This document shows, piece by piece, positions 1 through 6,111 of a stretch of 7,823 nucleotides of DNA. Source of the DNA: Candidatus Heimdallarchaeota archaeon. GTDB taxonomy: Archaea; Asgardarchaeota; Heimdallarchaeia; JABLTI01. How positions within the stretch are numbered: position 1 is the stretch's first letter; every line of letters begins with the position of its first letter. Under the pieces are notes generated by a model. It ran no database searches, was not told where the DNA came from, and worked only from the letters and a program-made list of their open reading frames with translations. Made by a program: the position numbers and the translations under genes. The stretch lies in the NCBI GenBank assembly GCA_030671945.1, contig DAOVHJ010000111.1, forward strand, positions 1 through 7,823, in the 5' to 3' direction.

Positions 1-15
1 AAAACTTTTATGAGA

Positions 16-30
16 AAAAACTTTATTATA
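16..30 (+). promoter_or_regulatory. Possible TATA-type promoter of the first gene
   Basis: A purine run (AAAAAA) is followed by CTTTATTATA, which resembles an archaeal BRE plus TATA element. A start about 25 bases downstream would fall near position 55 and give a leader of roughly 50 bases before the GTG at 104. The spacing is plausible, but AT-rich intergenic DNA gives such matches easily. The rest of positions 1-103 shows no coding frame or RNA gene that I can support. Confidence 0.3.
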
Positions 31-91
31 GACTAATCTGTAACACCATGACAAGGGACCGTTAAAAGTAAGCAATAGGTAGCATGAGAAT

Positions 92-97
92 GAGGGT
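92..97 (+). promoter_or_regulatory. Ribosome binding site of the pseudo-GTPase gene
   Basis: GAGGGT lies six bases before the GTG at 104 and is a fair match to the anti-Shine-Dalgarno complement GGAGGTGA. An in-frame TGA at 101-103 sits directly before the GTG, so no earlier start is possible in this frame. Together they fix the start. Confidence 0.5.
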
Positions 98-103
98 CTT
101 TGA

Positions 104-1147
104 GTGAATTCAAGAAGAAATGTGAATTTACAGGATAATTCTTCTGATGAAAATATCTATCTTAGTAAGGTACTTTTGTTTACTCAAGATGCTATTGATT
201 TAGCTGAAAACCTCAAAGCTTTTTCGGAATCCACAGTTAATACTAATTGTTTGAATACTATCGGTATGTATCCTCTTATTTTCCGATTAGAAACTCCTCT
301 TGGTAAATTATGTATGTCTATTTGGATCATTAATGATAGCCCTCGTTTTAATCAATTCAGAATGGCTTATTACTCGGGTTCCTCACATTCTATAATTCTA
401 CGTAGAGATCAAGAAGAAAATGAAAATATCTCCAATTTATATTCTCTAATACCTCAAGGAGTCCCAACAACAATTCTTTCTGTTGGAAATAGCTTTGAAA
501 ATTCCGAAAATGTTCTCCCCGATTCCATTCCAGATGAAGAACATCGTAGTCCAATATACTTCAAAACAATTGGTGAACTACAAACGATTTCAACTGTTTT
601 TAGTGAGATAGGAATGAAAATTGCTCAGGATATTCTGTCTGGTGAATATCAAACGTTTTCACCTCAATTAATTAAACCTTCAAATGTCTTCAAGCTTTAT
701 AACAAGAAATCGTTTGATAAAGCTCAAAGTTTGGTAAAGCGATTGGGTTATGATCTTCAAGAAAACGGTATTGTTACGATTATAAAAGATGGATTCACTT
801 TTGAAATTGATTTCTATCGAAATCAAGTGAAAGCTTTCATTAGCTCTTGTCTTGATTGCGAAAAAGGATGCAAGCACTATCGGAAGTTATGTGTTATTGA
901 GGAAGATCAAGGCTTTTCTAATTTTATTCACTTCGATAATTTGCGAGCTCTAGCTATACTCTATTCTATTCATGATGGTAATTTTGCGAATTTAACTGGC
1001 GCACGAAAACGCGAAGACATCGACTATCAATTAAAGAAATTGAGGAGCTTATACGAAGTTAATTGTGATTTTCATAAGGATGAACAATCCTTTTTGGAAC
1101 TAGAAACTCAGAACTCCAAAAAAACTAAACGTTCTCGTAAGAAATAA
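104..1147 (+). CDS. Degenerate small-GTPase-like (Ras/Rab fold) protein fused to a Cys/His cluster region
   Basis: The protein has 347 residues and starts at GTG. Residues about 20-180 follow the order of a Rab/Ras-like GTPase. KVLLF at 22-26 fits strand 1, and NTIG at 51-54 fits the switch I threonine region. SIWIINDSPRFNQFRMAYY at 72-90 fits the WDxxGxxRF...YY segment, TTILSVGNS at 122-130 fits the NKxD strand, and YFKTIGE at 152-158 fits the xTSAK loop. The P-loop GxxxxGK[ST] is absent (FTQDAIDLAEN at 26-36), WDxxG reads WIIND, NKxD reads GNSF, and SAK is lost, so nucleotide binding or hydrolysis is unlikely. Residues about 203-263 hold a beta-rich stretch and a Cys/His cluster (C249, C252, C256, H258, C263) that recalls a SWIM-type zinc finger. 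Residues about 278-316 may form a winged helix, and the tail is basic. No signal peptide or membrane span is seen, so it is probably cytoplasmic. The assignment rests on reading motifs by eye; the role is unknown. Confidence 0.62.
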   Translation: MNSRRNVNLQDNSSDENIYLSKVLLFTQDAIDLAENLKAFSESTVNTNCLNTIGMYPLIFRLETPLGKLCMSIWIINDSPRFNQFRMAYYSGSSHSIILRRDQEENENISNLYSLIPQGVPTTILSVGNSFENSENVLPDSIPDEEHRSPIYFKTIGELQTISTVFSEIGMKIAQDILSGEYQTFSPQLIKPSNVFKLYNKKSFDKAQSLVKRLGYDLQENGIVTIIKDGFTFEIDFYRNQVKAFISSCLDCEKGCKHYRKLCVIEEDQGFSNFIHFDNLRALAILYSIHDGNFANLTGARKREDIDYQLKKLRSLYEVNCDFHKDEQSFLELETQNSKKTKRSRKK

Positions 1148-1232
1148 GTGGCGACTATTTTTCTAACTAATTCTAATTGCTCATTAACAAAGAATCATAT
1201 ATTTAAAGGAAAATGTGTATTTTGTAGTTATT

Positions 1233-1246
1233 AAGAAATTTAAAAT
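1233..1246 (+). promoter_or_regulatory. BRE/TATA promoter of the coiled-coil protein-adkA unit
   Basis: AAGAAATTTAAAAT combines a purine-rich BRE-like run with a TATA core, TTTAAAAT, at 1239-1246. Transcription would start about 25 bases on, near 1268. That leaves a short leader containing GGTGGT at 1271 and the ATG at 1281. A second TATA-like stretch, TATATTTAAA at 1198-1207, could give an upstream start. The fit of promoter, binding site and ATG supports 1281 as the true gene start. Confidence 0.42.
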
Positions 1247-1270
1247 CAAAATATATCAAATAATTGTTTT

Positions 1271-1276
1271 GGTGGT
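1271..1276 (+). promoter_or_regulatory. Ribosome binding site deciding the start at 1281
   Basis: GGTGGT lies four bases before the ATG at 1281 and resembles the archaeal GGTGA/GGAGGT signal. The frame is open further upstream to a GTG at 1215. That GTG would add 22 residues that look like translated AT-rich promoter DNA (rich in I, V, K, F and Y) and would overlap the likely TATA box. Confidence 0.5.
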
Positions 1277-1280
1277 ATTG

Positions 1281-2846
1281 ATGAGTATACAAAAAGAAAA
1301 TGTTATTCCATTTATTATGAGTCCGAAGGATGAGATTGTTCCTCTTGAAGCTGAATTTGCTTACATTGTTGGTGTTGTTGGAGATAAAATAAATAAGGGT
1401 GGGATTTTCAAACGTTCCAAGGAACAATTAACTCAAGTCTCAAAATTTTATTGGCGATTAATGGTTGATACAATTCACAACCGAATTATCTTGGTGGACT
1501 CCTTAGGAATTTATGGCGGAGGTGCAGAAGTTCAAGACTTGTCATTATCAAATGTTTTTGCACAGCTAAAAGCCATACAAGATGCAACTACCGTCAAAGC
1601 CTATACCGAGAATTTAGAGGAAGCCAATCAAGTTCTTATCTTAGCAACAGATAATTATCCTTTGTTTGATGAAGAATTCACACGTTCCACACTTGAATTA
1701 GTTAAACGTAGTATCAGTGAGGATATGATCGATACTCCTCTTATTTTACCTTCTTTTGAAGACTCAATGAGTAGTGAGTTAGTTCAATTATTGAATGAAA
1801 CCCCAAGATTTGATGAAGGACAAGAAATTTTGCGAGAATTAGCTCAACAATGGCTTGCAGAAATAAATTCAGAGATAACTACTATCGAACGAGATTATGC
1901 CGGGAGAATTGCTCGTAGACAAAGTGAAGTTGAAACTCGACTTGTACAATACAAAGAGAAAATGGATCAAACAATTGATTCCAATCTCGAAAAGGCAAAC
2001 GAAGCGACTTTCAGAGAATTATCTAAATTCGAATCTAGTACTTTAGGATTAACAGGAATGATAAATCCAATTCAAGAACATGCAAGGCAAATTCTTAATG
2101 AAGTGCCATCCATTGAAACCCCCAAATTCCAAGAAAGCATGAAGAGTTTTCTAAAAAAATCCAAAGGCCAAATAGAAAATATCTCTTCGAAAGTTAAAGA
2201 AATGGACGAAGATCGAAAAAATTTGGCAAAAGCGATCAATGGTATCACTAAAAAATTCATGGATGCTAAACAAGGTGCAATTGATGAATATGAAAAGAAT
2301 AAGGTTGCAGCTGAAAGAGAAATCGATGAATTACGTATGACTCGAGATAGAGCATTGTCGAACCTTATGGAAATGCGAGAGAGTATAAAACAAAACACAG
2401 ATTCAATTTGTAAGAAATTACAAAAAGTCCAACAGAATCGTAAAGAAGCAATAAACAAGTCGACAACAAGCAGTGGTGGAGATATTCCAACAGATATTAT
2501 CATTTCATTATATTTGATAAAATTCCAAGAAAAGAGTGATATTAGATACTTCGTAATACCACCTTTAATTAGTCAAAGAGGTAGACGCGGAGCGGATTAT
2601 CCAAATGCTGAAATGGATTCAGCTATTATTGGTGGAAAGAAGGTTGCTGACAAACTCGCTGAAGAATTAGTATTTAACCGAAGATTAAAAACCTCATTTG
2701 ATGCTTTACGAGCAACCAACTACCTTGCAACAAGTGAATTTGTAGGGGCAGTTAAACAAGGATTGAATTACCTTGTACAAAACGAAATGCTAAGTAAAAA
2801 AGGACCTAAAAGAATTTTAGAGCTCTTGAACAACTTAGATTTGTAG
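1281..2846 (+). CDS. Coiled-coil protein of unknown function with flanking globular domains
   Basis: I do not recognise a named family. From the ATG at 1281 the protein has 521 residues. Residues about 1-155 look globular, including a strand-rich stretch with FYWRLMVDTIHNRIILVDSLG at 57-77. This recalls archaeal coiled-coil proteins in which a short beta module precedes a long helix. Residues about 180-250 and 285-392 are rich in E, K, Q and R with regular hydrophobic spacing and few glycines, so they should form long coiled coils. Residues about 402-521 form a second compact domain with DIIISLYLIKF at 404-414, RYFVIPPLI at 422-430 and a helical end. There is a single cysteine (C377), no transmembrane span and no Walker motif, so it is not an SMC-type ATPase. 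It is probably an oligomeric cytoplasmic scaffold. adkA follows after a 14-base gap, which suggests cotranscription; a functional link is unproven. Confidence 0.7.
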   Translation: MSIQKENVIPFIMSPKDEIVPLEAEFAYIVGVVGDKINKGGIFKRSKEQLTQVSKFYWRLMVDTIHNRIILVDSLGIYGGGAEVQDLSLSNVFAQLKAIQDATTVKAYTENLEEANQVLILATDNYPLFDEEFTRSTLELVKRSISEDMIDTPLILPSFEDSMSSELVQLLNETPRFDEGQEILRELAQQWLAEINSEITTIERDYAGRIARRQSEVETRLVQYKEKMDQTIDSNLEKANEATFRELSKFESSTLGLTGMINPIQEHARQILNEVPSIETPKFQESMKSFLKKSKGQIENISSKVKEMDEDRKNLAKAINGITKKFMDAKQGAIDEYEKNKVAAEREIDELRMTRDRALSNLMEMRESIKQNTDSICKKLQKVQQNRKEAINKSTTSSGGDIPTDIIISLYLIKFQEKSDIRYFVIPPLISQRGRRGADYPNAEMDSAIIGGKKVADKLAEELVFNRRLKTSFDALRATNYLATSEFVGAVKQGLNYLVQNEMLSKKGPKRILELLNNLDL

Positions 2847-2850
2847 AATA

Positions 2851-2855
2851 GGTGA
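2851..2855 (+). promoter_or_regulatory. Ribosome binding site of adkA
   Basis: GGTGA lies five bases before the ATG at 2861 and is the core archaeal Shine-Dalgarno sequence. The in-frame GTG at 2852 lies inside this site, so it is unlikely to be the start, and the ATG is preferred. Confidence 0.6.
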
Positions 2856-2860
2856 ACATT

Positions 2861-3463
2861 ATGGATAAAGAAGGCAATATTGCAATAATTGGTGGTGTAC
2901 CAGGAGTTGGGAAAACCACTGTCATTAATAAAGCACTTGAACTAGCAAAAAAAGAAAGTTTTGAGATTACTACGATAGTTTATGGTTCGGTTATGATGGA
3001 AATAGCAAAAGAAGATTTCAATGTAGACCATAGAGATCAATTAAGAATTCTACCAACTGAATCACAAAAGGAAATCCAAAGAAGAGCTGCATTTCGTATA
3101 GGTGAACGAGCCAGAGGAAAAGTAGTGTTAGTTGATACACATTATACAATAAAAACCGGAGAAGGAACATTTCTACAAGGTATTCCGCAATGGGTTTCGG
3201 ATAGTCTTAATCCAAAACTATTAGTTATCATTGAAACTTATCCTGAAGAAATTATCCAAAGACGAGAAGGTGATTCCTCAAGAAGACGTGATGTAGATAC
3301 TGCTGATATCTTGTTTGAACATCAACTAATCAATAAGACAGTTGCTTCAACTATCTGTCAAAAAACAGGTGCCCTGCTCTCTGTCATAAAAAATGGTCAC
3401 GGAAAAGCTGCTAAGGCAGGAAAAGAATTGCTTTTACATCTAATGACTTTGAGACAAGATTAA
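2861..3463 (+). CDS. adkA: Archaeal-type adenylate kinase AdkA
   Basis: The enzyme interconverts ATP + AMP and 2 ADP (EC 2.7.4.3) in the cytoplasm and balances the adenylate pool. The protein has 200 residues from the ATG at 2861, close to the usual 190-200 for the archaeal family. The Walker A loop GVPGVGKTT is at 12-20, and YGSVMMEIAKE at 41-51 and DHRDQLRIL at 56-64 match the AMP-side region of archaeal enzymes. VDTHYTIKT at 91-99 holds the conserved DTH. NPKLLVIIET at 117-126 and the arginine-rich lid segment RREGDSSRRRD at 134-144 follow. EHQLINKTVA at 153-162 and the late I-K-N motif at 176-178 are also family features. In many archaea adkA sits next to secY; here it follows a coiled-coil protein gene by 14 bases and probably shares its transcript. 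No key motif is missing, so it should be active. Confidence 0.95.
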   Translation: MDKEGNIAIIGGVPGVGKTTVINKALELAKKESFEITTIVYGSVMMEIAKEDFNVDHRDQLRILPTESQKEIQRRAAFRIGERARGKVVLVDTHYTIKTGEGTFLQGIPQWVSDSLNPKLLVIIETYPEEIIQRREGDSSRRRDVDTADILFEHQLINKTVASTICQKTGALLSVIKNGHGKAAKAGKELLLHLMTLRQD

Positions 3464-3474
3464 TACCATTATTA

Positions 3475-3528
3475 CCTTTTCCTTATCTATTTTCTACAAT
3501 TTTGTACTCCTTTTTCTTCTGTTCTTTT
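3475..3528 (+). terminator. T-rich tract, probable terminator after adkA
   Basis: About 55 bases beginning 12 bases after the adkA stop are strongly pyrimidine-rich, with repeated runs of four to five T (CCTTTTCC, CCTTTTTC, TTCTTTT) and no strong hairpin. Archaeal RNA polymerase stops at such oligo-T tracts without a stem-loop. The position between adkA and a new promoter-like region fits a transcription end. Confidence 0.5.
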
Positions 3529-3545
3529 AATAGAAAGACCTAACA

Positions 3546-3568
3546 TTTAAAAGGTAATTATATTATAT
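3546..3568 (+). promoter_or_regulatory. Possible TATA promoter of the inositol phosphate synthase gene
   Basis: TTTAAAAG at 3546-3553 and, slightly downstream, ATTATATA-like sequence around 3560-3568 are TATA candidates. Starts about 25 bases on would fall at roughly 3575 or 3590, giving a leader of 25-40 bases before the GTG at 3615. I cannot choose between them from sequence alone. Confidence 0.38.
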
Positions 3569-3614
3569 GACCATAAAATAATGAAAACGAAAGGATAAAC
3601 AGGTTGTAATTATA

Positions 3615-4850
3615 GTGGCAGGAATTTGGTTAATAGGTGCTTATGGTGCGGTGTCAACCACAACTATGACTGGTTTGGCAGCAATAAAAGCAGGAGCAGC
3701 ACCACGAGTACACGCAGGAATAGTCACAGAAGATCCAGAATGTGATCCCATTAGAAGTAAATTTCCATTAGAGGAAATAGCATTAGGTGGACATGAAGTT
3801 AGATTTCTAGATCGAAATGCATTCCAAGCTTCTGAAAAGATCTGGGAGGAAAATGTTCATTTTAAAAGATCGTTTCTTGATGCCGGAAAGAATGAATTGT
3901 CTAAAATAAAAGCTAAAAAAGGAACCGCTATTAATTGTGGTCCGGGTGTAGATGCTTTAGGTGAACTTGAAACTTTAGAAGGTGAAGGCTTAACTCTTTC
4001 TGAAATAGTTGGACGTATAATGAAAGATTATGAGTCGTTCAAAAACAAAAATGGTGAAGTATGTGTTATTAATGCCGCATCAACTGAACCTCATATCCCA
4101 ATCACAGAGGAGCATCAATCATTAGATACTTTTGAAGGGTTGATTGATGAAAACAGAACTGAAAAAGTAACTGCAAGTATGCTTTACGCTTATGCATCCT
4201 TCAAACAAAAAATTCCCTATGGAAACTTTACCCCTTCACATGGAGCAACTGTTCCAGCAATAAGAGAACTAGCAGTTAAGCAGCAGATTCCTTATATGGG
4301 TGATGATGGAAAAACTGGCGAGACTCTTATGAAAACTACTTTAGCTCCCATGTTTAAGATGAGAAGCCTTAAGATATTAGGCTGGGCTGGATTTAATATT
4401 CTTGGTGATGATGATGGAGTCACTTTGAGTAAAGATGCAAATAAGGAAAGCAAAATTGAAAGTAAAGACAAAGCAATTAGTAGTAGCATTGGTTATTCAC
4501 CATTTTCAATAACAGAAATCAAGTACTTCCCACCGCTAGCAGACCACAAGGTAGCTTGGGATTATATATCCTATCGAGGTTTCTTAGGAACTAAGATGGC
4601 TTTGCAATTTACCTGGCATGGAATTGATTCTATTCTAGCTGCACCAGTAGCAATAGATATCGCACGCAGTTTAATGTTTGCAAAATCAAGAGGTGAATTC
4701 GGAGCAATTCATGAATTAGCTTTCTTCTTTAAACATCCAATAGATGATATCATTGGAAACACCTTCCTACAATATGAGCTCTATATGAACTGGATCAAAG
4801 AAGGAAAGAAAGTTCCGCTTAAAAACATGCAAGCAAAGATTGTAAAATAA
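3615..4850 (+). CDS. ino1: Inositol-1-phosphate synthase (MIPS), archaeal type
   Basis: The enzyme converts glucose 6-phosphate to L-myo-inositol 1-phosphate with bound NAD (EC 5.5.1.4). In archaea the product feeds inositol-headed ether lipids and, in some species, inositol phosphate solutes. The protein has 411 residues, slightly longer than typical archaeal forms near 390. The NAD-binding loop is IGAYGAVSTT at 7-16. KKGTAINCGPG at 101-111, VINAASTEP at 151-159 and GDDGKTGETLMKTTLAPMF at 229-247 are family signatures, as is GWAGFNILGDDDG at 256-268. The lysine-rich active-site segment NKESKIESKDK spans 276-286, and YSPFSITEIKYFP is at 294-306. GIDSILAAPVAIDIAR at 336-351 lies in the C-terminal part. 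The start is GTG at 3615; an in-frame stop at 3597 and no other start codon between them leave no alternative. A clear ribosome binding site is missing (only AGG at 3601). It appears to be a single-gene unit, bounded by a promoter-like region and a hairpin terminator. Confidence 0.95.
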   Translation: MAGIWLIGAYGAVSTTTMTGLAAIKAGAAPRVHAGIVTEDPECDPIRSKFPLEEIALGGHEVRFLDRNAFQASEKIWEENVHFKRSFLDAGKNELSKIKAKKGTAINCGPGVDALGELETLEGEGLTLSEIVGRIMKDYESFKNKNGEVCVINAASTEPHIPITEEHQSLDTFEGLIDENRTEKVTASMLYAYASFKQKIPYGNFTPSHGATVPAIRELAVKQQIPYMGDDGKTGETLMKTTLAPMFKMRSLKILGWAGFNILGDDDGVTLSKDANKESKIESKDKAISSSIGYSPFSITEIKYFPPLADHKVAWDYISYRGFLGTKMALQFTWHGIDSILAAPVAIDIARSLMFAKSRGEFGAIHELAFFFKHPIDDIIGNTFLQYELYMNWIKEGKKVPLKNMQAKIVK

Positions 4851-4895
4851 AAGTCAATAAGTAAGGGATAATCCCTTATGGACTTTCTTTTTTTT
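4850..4895 (+). terminator. Hairpin plus T-run terminator after the inositol phosphate synthase gene
   Basis: A two-part stem begins at the last base of the stop codon. AAAGTC at 4850-4855 pairs with GACTTT at 4881-4886, and TAAGGGA at 4862-4868 pairs with TCCCTTA at 4872-4878 around a three-base loop. T8 follows at 4888-4895. This has the form of a bacterial intrinsic terminator; in archaea the T-run alone could act, with the stem helping or protecting the 3' end. The stretch from here to 4952 shows no convincing TATA box. Confidence 0.75.
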
Positions 4896-4952
4896 AGATG
4901 AAAAACACAAAAGGAACATCACGAAAAAAAGAGTCTTGTAGGGTTGACATAA

Positions 4953-6008
4953 ATGACTGAAACAAGTGGGTCAGAAAAGGAAGAAATCAAAGATTTGCAT
5001 CAAATAGAAATGATGCTTAAATCAAATGTAAGTGAAAAAAGAGTTCAAGCAATTCATTTACTACGACAAAATGATTTTCCAGAAACAAATGATCTTTTAC
5101 AAAATATAGTTTTAATTGATTCTCAAGTTCCAATTCAAGAATTAGCTTTAATTTCCTTAGTTGAATCTAACCCACAAAATCTCATGCAATTATTAAAGAA
5201 ACTATATAATGATCCAACAGTGAAGAAAGAAATTCGCGCTCGAGTAGTTTGGGCTCTCAGTCAGATCAAAACTGAAGAAGCATTTGAGCTTCTAAAAATT
5301 GCTTTAGATGATAAAACTGAGGAAGTACTCTATTGGGCTATAATTGGTTCAATTTCTTTTGAGAGCTTTCCCGAAGTCCTGCCAAAGATAAGAAAACTCT
5401 TGACTAATAGTCGTCAATCTTTTGTACGTCTAACTGCTGCCTGGACACTAGGATCAATTCGTGATTATGATGCGAAGGAATTACTTGAGAAACAATTATT
5501 ACAAGATGCTCATCCCTCAGTCAAACTTTTGTGTGCTTCCGCTATGATTAGATTAGATGATATCTCTTCAATCCCAACATTAAGCGAAGCTCTTCAAAAA
5601 GATGCAAATGAAATAACTCGAAGAGAAATTGCCTATGCTCTTGGGTCAATTTTAGAGTTTCAAAAAATCAGCTCTCAGAATTTAGAGAGCCTCTTAATAA
5701 GAGATTCAAAAGCAACTGCGGTTCGTTCCCTCTCAAAAACACTCTTGAGAGATCAATCCTATATCGTCCGAAGATCCTGTGCTGAAGCATTGGGAAAAAT
5801 TCGGGATAAATCTGCTGTGAAACATCTCATCAATGCAATGACTATGGACACAAATCAATTCGTTCGAAGTGAAATTGCTCGTGCTCTAGGTATAATTGGC
5901 GATTCCAGTGCAATTGAAATCCTAACTAAAGCATCACGAAGTCAATATCGAAAAATAGTCGAAGCTGCTAAGAAAGCTCTACAACAAATACGAGAAAGTA
6001 TTGAATGA
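4953..6008 (+). CDS. HEAT-repeat protein
   Basis: The protein has 351 residues and is built almost wholly of paired helices with a period of about 31-32 residues, typical of HEAT or PBS-lyase-like repeats. The clearest units begin at VRLTAAWTLGSIRDYDAKEL (158-177), VKLLCASAMIRLDD (190-203), TRREIAYALGSI (222-233), VRRSCAEALGKIRDKSAVKH (272-291) and VRSEIARALGIIGDSSAIEI (304-323). Weaker repeats run from about 14 to 150. Such solenoids are protein-interaction scaffolds. The bilin-lyase members of this superfamily carry similar repeats, but nothing here points to a bilin pathway. There is no signal peptide, membrane span or added catalytic domain. The ATG at 4953 is preceded by AGGGTTGA at 4940-4947, a weak ribosome binding site. 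The upstream gene ends in a strong terminator, so it needs its own promoter, which I could not identify. Partner and role are unknown. Confidence 0.85.
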   Translation: MTETSGSEKEEIKDLHQIEMMLKSNVSEKRVQAIHLLRQNDFPETNDLLQNIVLIDSQVPIQELALISLVESNPQNLMQLLKKLYNDPTVKKEIRARVVWALSQIKTEEAFELLKIALDDKTEEVLYWAIIGSISFESFPEVLPKIRKLLTNSRQSFVRLTAAWTLGSIRDYDAKELLEKQLLQDAHPSVKLLCASAMIRLDDISSIPTLSEALQKDANEITRREIAYALGSILEFQKISSQNLESLLIRDSKATAVRSLSKTLLRDQSYIVRRSCAEALGKIRDKSAVKHLINAMTMDTNQFVRSEIARALGIIGDSSAIEILTKASRSQYRKIVEAAKKALQQIRESIE

Positions 6009-6024
6009 GTTTCAAACGTTCATT

Positions 6025-6055
6025 TTGTTTTGAATTTTAAATTAAATCAAAACAA
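6025..6055. repeat. Perfect 9-base inverted repeat flanking a TATA-like core
   Basis: TTGTTTTGA at 6025-6033 is the exact reverse complement of TCAAAACAA at 6047-6055. The 13-base spacer holds TTTTAAAT at 6035-6042. It could be an operator straddling the promoter of the ABC transporter gene, or a weak hairpin ending the HEAT-protein transcript, since TTTT follows at 6056-6059. The arms are AT-rich, which lowers its significance. Confidence 0.5.
6035..6042 (+). promoter_or_regulatory. Candidate TATA box of the ABC transporter gene
   Basis: TTTTAAAT lies in the 103-base gap between the HEAT-protein gene and the transporter start. A transcription start about 25 bases on would be near 6065, giving a leader of about 45 bases to the ATG at 6112. 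It lies in the spacer of the inverted repeat at 6025-6055, so a regulator bound to that repeat could block TBP. Confidence 0.35.
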
Positions 6056-6111
6056 TTTTAATAGCTGACTTGATAGGTAAACCGAAAGAAGAAATTAGAG
6101 TGAATAAGCAG

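Noticed and set aside
1..31. Near-direct repeat AAAACTTTTA / AAAAACTTTAT at the left edge
   Set aside because: It is short, AT-rich and imperfect, and there is nothing around it to suggest a mobile element or array.
1215..1280. A 22-residue N-terminal extension of the coiled-coil protein starting at GTG 1215
   Set aside because: The added residues look like translated AT-rich spacer, the region holds the best TATA candidate, and the ATG at 1281 has its own GGTGGT site.
2072..2503. A 143-codon open frame on the - strand inside the coiled-coil gene
   Set aside because: It lies antisense to a well-supported gene, and its serine/phenylalanine/leucine-rich product is what the reverse of a lysine/glutamate-rich coiled coil gives.
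2852..2860. GTG 2852 as the start of adkA
   Set aside because: It overlaps the GGTGA ribosome binding site that serves the ATG at 2861.
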